A stretch of DNA of 64,000 nt from JAZKFT01 sp039925965. Lineage in GTDB: Bacteria > Bacteroidota > Bacteroidia > Chitinophagales > Chitinophagaceae. This document shows, piece after piece, positions 53,007 to 61,913 of the stretch (the first letter of the stretch is position 1; each line of letters starts with the position of its first letter). Position numbers and translations under genes: made by a program. The notes below the pieces were generated by a model that saw nothing but the letters and a program-made list of their open reading frames with translations, was not told where the DNA came from and ran no database searches. The DNA lies in contig JBDSXW010000094.1 in NCBI GenBank assembly GCA_039925965.1, forward strand, positions 62,001 through 126,000. The letters run 5' to 3'.

Positions 53007-54091
53007 TCTTTAACCGCAATAAAAGATTCCATGGTAAGACCGGGGCCAAATGCGACCCCAAAAATATTTGCCTTTTCTTCTGAGGAAGCGAGGGCGTCCA
53101 TCATTTTTTTGAGGACAAACAAAATGGTGGCCGAAGACATATTTCCATAGTCGGCCAGCACCGACCTGGCACATTGGATTTCCTCGTCTTTCAATTCCAA
53201 CTTCCGCTGAATGGCTTCCAGGATGGCTTTGCCACCAGGGTGTATACACCAGTGCGAAATCTCCTGCAGCGGGAGGTTGTGTTGCTCAAGGGCTCTCTCT
53301 ACCAGCGCCGCAATATCGGCCTGTATCAACTGGGGTACATAGCTGCTAAGCGTCATCAAAAACCCTTTGCTGCTAAGCTTCCAGCTCATATCATTTTTAC
53401 CCTTAAAGTCCACCTGGCTGTAGAAGCCTTTTAGCTTCAGCGTGTTTTTGGAGCCGGAGTTTGCGCTCATCAGGATGGCTGCTGCACCATCGGCGAAAAG
53501 CAGGCTGCTGGCGGCACTGTCCAGGTTAAATTCTTTTTGAAAATGAAGGGTACATAACTCTACGCATACGATCATTACTTTGGCGCCTGGAGTACCGTTG
53601 CAAATCATATCTGCAATTTTCATGGCATGAATCGCGGCATAACAGCCCATAAAATTCACCGAGGTACGAAAGGTGTTCGGGTCAAGGCCAAAGGCTTCCA
53701 CAAGTTCCAGGTCCAGCCCGGGCGCACTCATACCGGTGCAGCTTACGGTTATCAAATGGGTGATGTCGGCAGCGGCACATTTGCCTGCCAGGCATTGGGT
53801 AATGGCATCTTTAGCCAGCGGTAATGCATGTTGCTGGTACATGTGCATGCGTTGGTCAATATCAGGAAACGGATCCTGAATGTTGTCCGGGATAAAGGTT
53901 CTTTCTTCCACATTGCTGTAATCTGGCACTACCGAATACCGGGTTCTGATCTCACTGCGGTTGTATAGAAAAGCCAGCTTTCTTTTGTCTGTGTCATTAA
54001 GTTGATATGCCTCCTGCATAAACAGGAGAATGTCTTTCTGCTGGTGGCAGAATTGCGGAACCGCGGTAGCTATCGATAAAATTTCAGCCAA
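53003..54091 (-). CDS. Type III polyketide synthase
   Basis: A 362-residue chalcone/stilbene synthase-family homodimer. The catalytic triad is visible as Cys118 (TVSCTGMSAPG), His284 (CIHPGGKA) and Asn317 (YGNMSS). Bacterial members extend an acyl-CoA starter with malonyl-CoA and cyclise it into alkylresorcinols, alkylpyrones or naphthols. The FAD oxidoreductase and methyltransferase partners resemble the srsABC arrangement known for methylated lipid quinones. Overlaps UbiA by 8 bp and the methyltransferase by 4 bp. Confidence 0.92.
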   Translation of the reverse strand: MAEILSIATAVPQFCHQQKDILLFMQEAYQLNDTDKRKLAFLYNRSEIRTRYSVVPDYSNVEERTFIPDNIQDPFPDIDQRMHMYQQHALPLAKDAITQCLAGKCAAADITHLITVSCTGMSAPGLDLELVEAFGLDPNTFRTSVNFMGCYAAIHAMKIADMICNGTPGAKVMIVCVELCTLHFQKEFNLDSAASSLLFADGAAAILMSANSGSKNTLKLKGFYSQVDFKGKNDMSWKLSSKGFLMTLSSYVPQLIQADIAALVERALEQHNLPLQEISHWCIHPGGKAILEAIQRKLELKDEEIQCARSVLADYGNMSSATILFVLKKMMDALASSEEKANIFGVAFGPGLTMESFIAVKE

Positions 54092-54947
54092 GTTGACGGA
54101 GGATTAATAAAGTGATAAAAGCCAGGCTCGTACAGCTGCTGGCTAGCCAGTTCATTTGCATGGTGTGTTTAAAGTCTGCGGCGGTTTCATCTTTCCAAAC
54201 AAGTAACAACCAGCGCGTAAAAGTTACGATTACAGGTAGAAAAAAGATTTGAAGTATGGCAAAATGTAACAACTTGTTCTGTTCGTGGAAATACAGGAAC
54301 AGGATAAAAAACGCTATTGCATACATCATACCACAAAACAGGAAAGTACCGCGTTTGCCGAGCAGCATACTCATGGTTTTTACACCGTCTTTTGCATCGG
54401 CTTCATGCTGGTAGACCTGCGTGATCGGGTAAAATCCGCCAATTAAAAAACCGGCTGCCAGTAGTCCCTGCCAGGGTATTGTCATCATAAAATACTGGGA
54501 GCTGCCATAAGCAACCATCCAGAAAACCAGGGTGCCCTGGTTTAGGATGACCGTTATATACCCCAAAATGGGATACTGCTTCAGCCTCACACCACGGTAA
54601 CTGTACAGCCGGGAAAAAATAATATAGACCAGCATCGCCAGCGCAAACCATTTTGACACCAATAAAGACAGGAACGCTGCCGATATATCCATCATAACAG
54701 TTGCCATGTATAATTGTTTCGTGGGCTGCATTGGGTTGGCAATACCGCCGATGCTGCCTTCATCGCGATCCATATAGCTATTGTATCCATTGCTGCTGGG
54801 ATATAACAACAGGTGCAGGAGGAAAAAAACAAGCGCCGCCCGCCCCCAGTTAACCTGGCTGGTAAAACTGAGGGCAAACCAATATACTGGCATCAGAAAA
54901 TAAGAGAATGGGAACCGGAGTAATTGTATCGTGGATTTTTGTAGCAA
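54084..54947 (-). CDS. UbiA family prenyltransferase
   Basis: A 287-residue membrane protein with about eight helices. The first Asp-rich motif is NGYNSYMDRDEG (residues 53-64, NxxxxxxDxD) and the second is HEADAKDGVKT (about 180-190). These bind the prenyl diphosphate via magnesium. Members attach isoprenoid chains to aromatic acceptors or hemes. First gene of the four-gene operon, so prenylation of the polyketide product is a reasonable inference. Its promoter must lie in the 577-bp gap upstream. Confidence 0.87.
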   Translation of the reverse strand: MLQKSTIQLLRFPFSYFLMPVYWFALSFTSQVNWGRAALVFFLLHLLLYPSSNGYNSYMDRDEGSIGGIANPMQPTKQLYMATVMMDISAAFLSLLVSKWFALAMLVYIIFSRLYSYRGVRLKQYPILGYITVILNQGTLVFWMVAYGSSQYFMMTIPWQGLLAAGFLIGGFYPITQVYQHEADAKDGVKTMSMLLGKRGTFLFCGMMYAIAFFILFLYFHEQNKLLHFAILQIFFLPVIVTFTRWLLLVWKDETAADFKHTMQMNWLASSCTSLAFITLLILRQLG

Positions 54948-55524
54948 AGAGTTCGGGTTAAGAAAGGAAAGCTAAACCGGATTGCTGGCGAATACTGCCG
55001 GCCGATTTACATAGGTACATTTTTTTTGTTTCCTGTTCTCAAAAAGAACGCCTTCGGTTAATATTCAAATCGCTAAAACCATTGCACATGTGATCGATAT
55101 TCCTGCAACATTAGCCGTATTGAGCGATAATGAGACTTGGGATTTATCCCCTTACAAAAGAGCCGCGCAATTAACGGTTCGCATGGCTCAGCATTACCGG
55201 GGCTATCGAACTAATAATCGCGCATAGCGGCAGGCATTTGTACAATAAGAAGGATTTTGCCAAACATGGTTTGGGATTAAATTTCCTTGCGCCTGAATTA
55301 CACCTTAATAGCCGTGGTAAATTTGATTTTATTCCAGGTCTATCAAAATTGATGTAATGATGTATGCCGGAGTAGATGACTGCTGGAAGATGGTGACAAA
55401 AGGTAGATTAACTTAGTGTGAGTATGGGTCGCTAAAACCGGTTTCGTTGGTTAGATGGTTACCGATTAAAACAACAGCAACCCATCTATCTTCTTAGTAC
55501 CTTCCCGATTTATAACGATGCTAT
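54948..55524. other. 577-bp gap with decayed coding pieces
   Basis: No intact gene. One frame (about 55038-55227) reads NIQIAKTIAHVIDIPATLAVL and YKRAAQLTVRMAQHYRGY before a stop, of unknown family. A second piece is annotated at 55223-55357. Promoters of the UbiA operon (left end) and the sterol desaturase-like gene (right end) must be here, but no clear boxes were seen. Confidence 0.4.
55223..55357 (+). pseudogene. C-terminal remnant, possibly WbqC-like
   Basis: A 45-codon open stretch without a start reads GRHLYNKKDFAKHGLGLNFL and FDFIPGLSKLM before a TAA. The order LY..KDF..HG..L.FL...FIPGLS resembles the end of WbqC-like proteins, cut short before the usual IIDxLM. There is no upstream half in frame. 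Weak family call. Confidence 0.3.
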
Positions 55525-56391
55525 ATGAATCCGATCATTAAATATTTTGAGTCGCTGGATCAGCGCCCGGTACAACGTATGGCGATACTGGTAGGTGGTA
55601 TGATGTTGCTGTGGGTAATAGAAAGTGCCGTGCCGCTGATAGCGATGCGGTATAAAAAAACAAAGCTAAAACACGCAACGGTAAATTTTGGGTTTACCGT
55701 CATTCACCTCGCTTTTCACACTGCTTTTGCGGTAGTGATCGTGTTGATCAGCGACTGGTGCCGTAACCACCAGTTTGGAATAGTATACTGGACCAACGCC
55801 GGTACCCTGTTGACCATCCTTATTACCATTCTCACAGTTGATTTTTTTGTGGGCTGGCTGGTACATTTTACCGAGCATCAGGTAAGCTGGATGTGGCGTT
55901 TCCATGTTGTTCACCATGCGGATAATAACGTAGACGTAACCACAGGTCTGCGCCACCACCCTGTAGAGAGCATATTACGGGGCATCTTCATTTTTGGAGG
56001 CGTGCTGCTAAGTGGTGCGCCGATGTACGCAGTAATGATTTACCAGACTTTTTTGATCATCGCCACACAGTTTGCGCACGCCAATATCAGCCTGCCACCC
56101 TGGCTGGATAAAGCAATTAGTTACGTGATCGTAAGCCCGAATATGCACAAAGTGCACCATCACTGGAAACAGCCACAAACCGACAGTAACTATGGCGCCG
56201 CGCTTGCTATCTGGGACCGCATGTTTGGCACCTACATGCATATGGTGCCCAAAGAAATCGTCTACGGGCTGGACCGGTATTACCCCAATGAAAAAGATGA
56301 GGATTTTTTAATGCTACTGAAAAAGCCATTTCAGAAGCTGGACGGGCAAAACAGGCCATTGGTCAATGAGCCCGCCCGCATTTTGGAATGA
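55525..56391 (+). CDS. Sterol desaturase / fatty acid hydroxylase family protein
   Basis: A 288-residue membrane di-iron enzyme. Histidine motifs are HFTEH (about residue 113), FHVVHH (about 128-133) and MHKVHHHW (about 206-213), with a further His in HANIS. About four membrane helices surround them. The family oxidises lipid C-H bonds. It lies 577 bp from the UbiA operon on the other strand. A role in the same lipid pathway is possible but not shown. Confidence 0.88.
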   Translation: MNPIIKYFESLDQRPVQRMAILVGGMMLLWVIESAVPLIAMRYKKTKLKHATVNFGFTVIHLAFHTAFAVVIVLISDWCRNHQFGIVYWTNAGTLLTILITILTVDFFVGWLVHFTEHQVSWMWRFHVVHHADNNVDVTTGLRHHPVESILRGIFIFGGVLLSGAPMYAVMIYQTFLIIATQFAHANISLPPWLDKAISYVIVSPNMHKVHHHWKQPQTDSNYGAALAIWDRMFGTYMHMVPKEIVYGLDRYYPNEKDEDFLMLLKKPFQKLDGQNRPLVNEPARILE

Positions 56392-56446
56392 AGATGCCGT
56401 AGATTCGCAGGCTACAATTTTCCAATCTTTCACGATACAATATTTG

Positions 56447-57181
56447 ATGAAAAAAATCGCCCTGATCCCGGCACGGTATGCTGCCACCAGGTTCCCAGCC
56501 AAGCTGATGCAGTTGCTTAGAGGAAACACCGTTATCCGCCACACCTACGACAATACTGTGGCCACCGGCCTCTTTGATGAAGTGATGGTGGTAACCGATA
56601 GCGAAGTGATTTATAATGAAATAGTCAGCCACGGCGGCAAAGCCAAAATGAGCGTGAAGGAACACGAAAGTGGGAGTGATCGCATCGCCGAAGCTGTGGC
56701 AGATATGGAGGTGGACATAGTGGTAAATGTGCAGGGCGATGAGCCTTTTGTACAAAAGGAGCCTTTGCAGCAATTGTTGCAGGTTTTTGATGGCGAAGCA
56801 GGACAGGATGTACAAGTGGCCAGCCTGATGCAGGTGCTCAAAGAGCAGCGGCTTATCGACGACCCGAATTATGTAAAAGTGGTGGTAGATAAAAATTGGA
56901 ACAGCCTGTTCTTTAGCCGAAGTGTAATTCCCTACCCAAGGGATAAAAACATACCTCCCAATTATTATGAACATATCGGCGTCTACGCCTTCCGCAAACA
57001 AGCGCTGATCAATTTTACCAACTGGCCAATGACCCCGCTCGAGACCGCCGAAAAAATAGAATGCCTGCGCTACCTGGAAAATGGGGTGCCGCTTAAAATG
57101 GTGGTTACGGAATATATGGGCATAGAGATCGATACGCCGGAGGATCTTGTTAGAGCTGCCATTATGTTGCCAACACTTTAA
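56447..57181 (+). CDS. kdsB: 3-deoxy-manno-octulosonate cytidylyltransferase
   Basis: A 244-residue CMP-Kdo synthetase for lipopolysaccharide. IALIPARYAATRFPAKLM is at residues 3-20, then HESGSDRIAEAV and NVQGDEPFVQ with the metal-binding Asp, and GIEIDTPEDLVRA at the end. ATG at 56447 gives the conserved start, 55 bp after the desaturase-like gene; they may share a transcript. The enzyme implies a Kdo-containing LPS. Confidence 0.95.
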   Translation: MKKIALIPARYAATRFPAKLMQLLRGNTVIRHTYDNTVATGLFDEVMVVTDSEVIYNEIVSHGGKAKMSVKEHESGSDRIAEAVADMEVDIVVNVQGDEPFVQKEPLQQLLQVFDGEAGQDVQVASLMQVLKEQRLIDDPNYVKVVVDKNWNSLFFSRSVIPYPRDKNIPPNYYEHIGVYAFRKQALINFTNWPMTPLETAEKIECLRYLENGVPLKMVVTEYMGIEIDTPEDLVRAAIMLPTL

Positions 57182-57310
57182 CCCAGCAATTATTTCCAGT
57201 TGTTTTTTTCAGTTTCTTATAACTCCTTTGTCAATTGGGTTTCTATATCTGCCGGTGCTCCAATGCTAATGGCGACTACGGCCCGCGCAAATCAGGCATT
57301 ACCCAGAAAT

Positions 57311-59929
57311 CTACTTGTATTGTCCTTCTATCAGCTTCGCTACCAACCCCGTCCAGCCGGTTTGGTGGCTGGCACCGGCACCCCGGCCATTATCGCCATG
57401 GAAGTATTCGAAAAAAAGAATATAGTTACGAAAGTTCGGGTCGGTCTGCATTTTCTCATCATCTCCAAACACAGGCCGGCGGCCATCTTTGCCCCTTTTG
57501 AAAATACGGATCAGCCGCTGGCTGATTTCCCGGGCGGCGGTTTTTAAATTGACCATATTGCCGCTGCCGATCGGCATTTCCACTTTCAGGTGATCGCCAT
57601 AATAATCGTCAAACTTTTGCAGGCTTTCTATCAGCAAATAATTAACCGGGAACCATACCGGGCCACGCCAGTTGCTGTTGCCACCAAACATATCACTGTC
57701 ACTCTCTGCCGGCGTGTACCGGATGCGGTATTTGTGATCGGCTATTTGTAATTCAAATGGGTTTTCATCATAATATTTTGACAAGGCACGGATACCATAA
57801 TCGCTTAAAAATTCGGTTTCATCCAGCAGGCGTTTTAATATTGATTGGAGCTTATTGCCCCACACCAGGCTAAGCAGGTGCATATTAGTAATGCCAGTCT
57901 GCTCCCAGCGGGGTACCAACTTGCTCAGGTCGGGCCTGCTTTCGAAATACCATTGCAGGCGCATGGCAAACTCGGGATTTTTTGCGAGCGTTGCTTCATC
58001 TATCACTTCTACCGCAAACAACGGTATCAGCCCTACCAGGCTGCGTACCCGCAACCGTATTTTCTGGTCAGGCATCATGATGGCATCATAGAAAAATTCG
58101 TCGTCTTTGCTCCACAGGTTATACTGGTGATCTATATGTGTCATCGCCTTGGCGATGTGGAGGAAATGCTCAAAAAACTTGAGGGCAATCACCTGGTAAT
58201 TCGGGTTGTTATTGCTCAGTTCCAAAGCAATCTTCATCATATTTAGGCAGTACATGGCCATCCATCCTGTTGCGTCGCTTTGCTCCAGCGATCCGCCATG
58301 TGGAAGCTGCCAGTTGCGGTCGAAAAGCCCGATATTATCCAGCCCCAGGAAGCCGCCCTGGAAGATATTATTGTTGTTGCTGTCTTTCTGATTAACCCAC
58401 CAGGTAAAGTTGATCATCAGTTTATGAAAAATCCTTTCGAGGAAGTTGTAGTCGGGTTGATCGTTATTCTGCCTATCTATCTCAAATACACGGATGGCCG
58501 CCCATGCATGAACCGGCGGGTTTACATCGCTGAAATTCCACTCGTATGCAGGTAATTGTCCATTGGGATGCAGGTACAGTTCCTTGGTGAGCAGCAATAA
58601 TTGTTCCTTAGCAAAGCCAGAGTCCACCATTGCCAGCGGAAGGGTATGAAAAGCCAGATCCCAGGCTGCATACCAGGGGTACTCCCAATTGTCCGGCATG
58701 CTTACGATGGCTGCGTTGTGCAGGTGCTGCCAGTCTTTGTTGCGTTCAAAATTGCGCTTCACTGGTTCTGTAGTTCCAGGCTTTGGGCCTTTGAGCCACT
58801 GGTGGATGCTGTAATAGTAATATTGTTTGGTCCAAAGCATACCAGCCAGCGCCTGCCGCTGTATCATTTTATCTTCTTTGCTGGTGATGTTCTTTTGTAC
58901 CTGGGCGTAAAAAACGTCAGCTTCACTTATGCGGTTGTCGAATAGTGATTCTAATTCCTTTTGTGCGAGCAAGTCTTCTTGTCGGCCCAATTGCAAATAA
59001 ATTACCTGTTTACTTTTAGCAGGAATGGTAAGCATGTACAAAGCCGCAGCCTTAGTACCTGTTTGCTTCGGGTTGATAGCTTTGCTGTTTCCATTTACCA
59101 GGTAATTATTAATGCCATCCTTATAATACTTTGCAGGGTCCGATAGATGCCCGAAAATAGCAGGGTTAGTTTCATTGTCGCAAAACATGATGGTTTCAGC
59201 GTCGGGGCAATGCAATACCATATCGCCCAAAACCGGGTGTTTCGCAGTGATTTCAAATTCGTCCTTTATGCCAAGTTGGGGTTGAAATTCCAGTTCACTG
59301 TATTGCCAGGTATTTCGGAACCAAAGCTGCGGTAATACCTGCAGCGTCGCCCGTCGTTTTGCATGGTTTTCAATCGTAATGCGAATACCGGTGCTGCCGG
59401 GTTTATGCTTGGCGTATTCCACATGTACATCGTAGTAATCGTCTTTATCAAAAATGCCTGTGTCCTGCAGTTCAAACTCGGGTTGGAGGCGATCACGTTT
59501 GCTATTTTCCTTGTAAAGGATTTGGTAGGGAAATTCTTTGCCTGGGTACTTGTACAGGTAGTGCATGTACGAATGCGTAGGGGTACTGTCGAGGTAATAA
59601 TACAGTTCTTTTACATCTTCACCATGGTTGCCCTCGGGGCCGGTAAGGCCGAATAACCGCTCTTTGAGAAATGGATCTTTCTGGTTCCAGAGCGCCAGGG
59701 AAAAACAGAGCCGTTGCTTTTCGTCGCTAAAGCCTGCGAGGCCATCTTCGCCCCAGCGATAGGCATAGCCACGGCTACGCTCATGGCTGATATAGCCCCA
59801 GGCATTGGAGTCTTCGCTGTAGTCTTCCCGCACGGTTGCCCATTGGCGTTCGCTCATATAAGGTCCCCAGAAAAGCCAGTTTTCTTTTTCCTCGTAATGT
59901 GCTGCCAGTCGTTTTTTTTCGGCGTTCAT
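57311..59929 (-). CDS. GH63-like glycosidase / (alpha/alpha)6-barrel glucosidase
   Basis: An 872-residue cytoplasmic protein without a signal peptide. The N-terminal third (KENWLFWGPYMSERQWATVREDYS, split) is a beta domain. The C-terminal (alpha/alpha)6 barrel holds YPWYAAWDLAFHTLPLAMVD, GGSLEQSDATGWMAMYC and GNSNWRGPVWFPVNYLLIE, landmarks of GH63-type glucosidases such as YgjK- and MGH-like enzymes. Substrate could be a glucosyl- or mannosylglycerate-like compound. The 129-bp gap downstream is unremarkable. Confidence 0.85.
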   Translation of the reverse strand: MNAEKKRLAAHYEEKENWLFWGPYMSERQWATVREDYSEDSNAWGYISHERSRGYAYRWGEDGLAGFSDEKQRLCFSLALWNQKDPFLKERLFGLTGPEGNHGEDVKELYYYLDSTPTHSYMHYLYKYPGKEFPYQILYKENSKRDRLQPEFELQDTGIFDKDDYYDVHVEYAKHKPGSTGIRITIENHAKRRATLQVLPQLWFRNTWQYSELEFQPQLGIKDEFEITAKHPVLGDMVLHCPDAETIMFCDNETNPAIFGHLSDPAKYYKDGINNYLVNGNSKAINPKQTGTKAAALYMLTIPAKSKQVIYLQLGRQEDLLAQKELESLFDNRISEADVFYAQVQKNITSKEDKMIQRQALAGMLWTKQYYYYSIHQWLKGPKPGTTEPVKRNFERNKDWQHLHNAAIVSMPDNWEYPWYAAWDLAFHTLPLAMVDSGFAKEQLLLLTKELYLHPNGQLPAYEWNFSDVNPPVHAWAAIRVFEIDRQNNDQPDYNFLERIFHKLMINFTWWVNQKDSNNNNIFQGGFLGLDNIGLFDRNWQLPHGGSLEQSDATGWMAMYCLNMMKIALELSNNNPNYQVIALKFFEHFLHIAKAMTHIDHQYNLWSKDDEFFYDAIMMPDQKIRLRVRSLVGLIPLFAVEVIDEATLAKNPEFAMRLQWYFESRPDLSKLVPRWEQTGITNMHLLSLVWGNKLQSILKRLLDETEFLSDYGIRALSKYYDENPFELQIADHKYRIRYTPAESDSDMFGGNSNWRGPVWFPVNYLLIESLQKFDDYYGDHLKVEMPIGSGNMVNLKTAAREISQRLIRIFKRGKDGRRPVFGDDEKMQTDPNFRNYILFFEYFHGDNGRGAGASHQTGWTGLVAKLIEGQYK

Positions 59930-60262
59930 GGGCTCCTTTTAACAAGTGATCCCAACCGGGTTATACAGGGTTGGGTATGGCAGGCAACGGCATAAAGTAA
60001 AAGCATTGTAACGGAATAACACAAGTTCAGGAAAAATGAAGCTCGTATTTACACGCTGCAACATTCACTTTTTTGGGGTAATGGAGGATTTCAGATCGGC
60101 AAATAGGTGTTGGTTTTCCAACCAGCAGCAGCCGCATTTTGCTGATGACATCCCGCTGCTTTTAATCAGTGGGTTATCGCGGTTTTGAAGCAGCGGTTCA
60201 TTTACCTTTCATTTTCCCATCCCATCTCATTATCCGTTATTTTTACGGCCATAAATTTTACT
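59930..60262. other. 333-bp divergent gap between GH63 and yicC genes
   Basis: No gene. CCCAACC and GGTTGGG arms around 59953-59977 (10-base loop) form a hairpin just upstream of the GH63 start. A smaller one, TTGGTTTTCCAA, lies at 60111-60122. Their role is unknown. No full promoter box was found. Confidence 0.4.
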
Positions 60263-61138
60263 ATGCTCAAATCAATGACCGGCTTTGGAAGAAGCGAACA
60301 AACACAAGGCGACAGAACCGTACTGGTAGAAGTAAAATCCCTCAACGGGAAGCAACTGGAAATGAACCTGAAAATGCCATCGTTGCTAAAGGCCTATGAA
60401 TTTGATATTCGTAATGCTATCAGCGAAATGCTGCTGCGCGGCTCGGTGGATTGTTTTATCAACGTAAAGCAAAACGGGGCTTCCAAGCCGGTATCCATTA
60501 ATACAGATGTAGCCAAAGCCTATTACCACACCATTGCCGAATTGAGTGCAGATCTTAAGCTGGACACCAGCCAGGTTTTAAGCGCCTTATTAAAGCTTCC
60601 CGAAGTGGTAACACCAGCTACTGATGTGATAGACGATGAAGGCTGGGCGCTGGTTAAAGCCACCATGCAGGAAGCACTTGCCAACTTGACTAGTCATCGT
60701 GCCGAAGAAGGCAGTATGCTGGAAAAAGAGCTGGCCGAGCGCATTCAAAACATTCAGCTGCAACAAATAGAAGTATCCAAACTGGAACCCGGCCGTCTTG
60801 CAAAAAAGAAAGAAGGCATCAAGAAACAGCTTGAAGATAATATTGGGAAAGAGAACTACGATGAGAACCGCCTGGAGCAGGAACTGATTTATTATATTGA
60901 AAAGCTGGATATCACCGAAGAGCAGGTGCGGCTTACCAACCATTGCGAATATTTTTTCGCCATGCTCAACGAAACCGAAGAAGCCAAGGGTAAAAAACTG
61001 GGTTTTCTGCTACAGGAAGTTGGCAGGGAAATCAATACCATCGGTTCCAAAGCTTATGACGCCACCATTCAGAAATGCGTGGTATTGATGAAAGATGAAC
61101 TTGAAAAAGCGAAGGAGCAGGTGCTCAATGTTTTGTAA
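60263..61138 (+). CDS. yicC: YicC/YloC family endoribonuclease
   Basis: A 291-residue protein. The family start is LKSMTGFGRSEQTQ, followed by VEVKSLNGKQLEMNLKMP, and the C-terminal domain has the DENRLEQELIYYIEKLDITEEQVRL (split) and GKKLGFLLQEVGREINTIGSKA blocks (split). YicC-type proteins are RNases in other bacteria. ATG at 60263 gives the conserved N-terminus; the frame is open 26 codons upstream. gmk, its usual companion, is not next to it. Confidence 0.92.
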   Translation: MLKSMTGFGRSEQTQGDRTVLVEVKSLNGKQLEMNLKMPSLLKAYEFDIRNAISEMLLRGSVDCFINVKQNGASKPVSINTDVAKAYYHTIAELSADLKLDTSQVLSALLKLPEVVTPATDVIDDEGWALVKATMQEALANLTSHRAEEGSMLEKELAERIQNIQLQQIEVSKLEPGRLAKKKEGIKKQLEDNIGKENYDENRLEQELIYYIEKLDITEEQVRLTNHCEYFFAMLNETEEAKGKKLGFLLQEVGREINTIGSKAYDATIQKCVVLMKDELEKAKEQVLNVL

Positions 61139-61140
61139 GG

Positions 61141-61236
61141 CAGCGAATGGTTAGTGGGGAGTAGCGGGTGGAAGCCTGCGATAAGGAAATGACTCAAAGC
61201 AGCGAGTGGGAAGTAGGGAGCGGCTAGTAGGCCAGA
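61141..61236. repeat. AGCGAGTGGGAAGTAGGG-type short repeat
   Basis: Words such as AGCGAATGGTTAGTGGGGAG, TAGCGGGTGG, AGCGAGTGGGAAGTAGGGAG and CGGCTAGTAGG follow each other between yicC and gldH. Another example of degenerate short-period words in gaps. Confidence 0.45.
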
Positions 61237-61300
61237 TTGCTATTGTACCACCAAGATGCGCTGGGCTTCGTTTAAAAAATGACTAAAAAAATTGATTTGC

Positions 61301-61798
61301 ATGAAGAAGTTTGTAAAGCTTCCTTATCACCTGTTACTGGCTACTTACTGTTTATTTCCCGCAGCGGGCTGCAAGCAGGTGGAATTATATGAGCGCCTGG
61401 AAAATATTCCGAACGCGGCCTGGAAAATGGATTTTAAACCTGTTTTCACGTTTAATATTACGGATACGGTTTCGTTGTATAACGTATATATTACCATCCG
61501 GCATACCAATAGTTATGGTTACAATAATATCTGGTTAGAATCTACACTTCAATTACCTGGCGACAGCCTGATAACCCAAAAACTAGACCTGCAGCTTGCC
61601 AATACCGACGGCTGGATGGGCACTGGTATGGATGATATTTTTGAACGCAGGATCATGGTGACTGCTACGCCACAAAAATTTAGTAAAAGCGGCCAGGTCC
61701 GGTTTACGCTCGGGCATGTGATGCGGCAGGACCCATTGCCTGGCATAATGCAGGTGGGACTACGGGTGGAGAAAGCCGGCCTTTTACCAGGAAAATAA
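61301..61798 (+). CDS. gldH: Gliding motility lipoprotein GldH
   Basis: A 165-residue lipoprotein with the lipobox FPAAGC near residue 24. The mature part ELYERLENIPNAAWKMDFKP and TDTVSLYNVYITIRHTNSYGYNNIWL (split) and MVTATPQKFSKSGQVRFTL (split) match GldH. In Flavobacterium GldH is needed for gliding; in Chitinophagaceae it is common even without proven motility. ATG at 61301 is preferred over a TTG three codons earlier. Confidence 0.88.
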   Translation: MKKFVKLPYHLLLATYCLFPAAGCKQVELYERLENIPNAAWKMDFKPVFTFNITDTVSLYNVYITIRHTNSYGYNNIWLESTLQLPGDSLITQKLDLQLANTDGWMGTGMDDIFERRIMVTATPQKFSKSGQVRFTLGHVMRQDPLPGIMQVGLRVEKAGLLPGK

Positions 61799-61830
61799 TT
61801 GTTGCGGGTGATGGGTTCATCTATCATCGC

Positions 61831-61882
61831 CAAATGGTCAGTAGGTCAATGACCAATTAACTTAATGAACTACTGACCATTT
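61831..61882. repeat. TGAC-type inverted repeat
   Basis: Arms AAATGGTCAGTAG (61831-61843) and CTACTGACCATTT (61870-61882) are exact complements, 13 bp each. The loop holds GTCAATGACCAATTAACTTA. Located between gldH and the histidine kinase. Confidence 0.75.
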
Positions 61883-61913
61883 GACTTAAGGAACTAATAC
61901 CAAATTGTTTCAG

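Noticed and set aside
57182..57310. Frames overlapping the end of the GH63 gene on the + strand
   Set aside because: They run antisense to clear GH63 coding sequence and have no family features.
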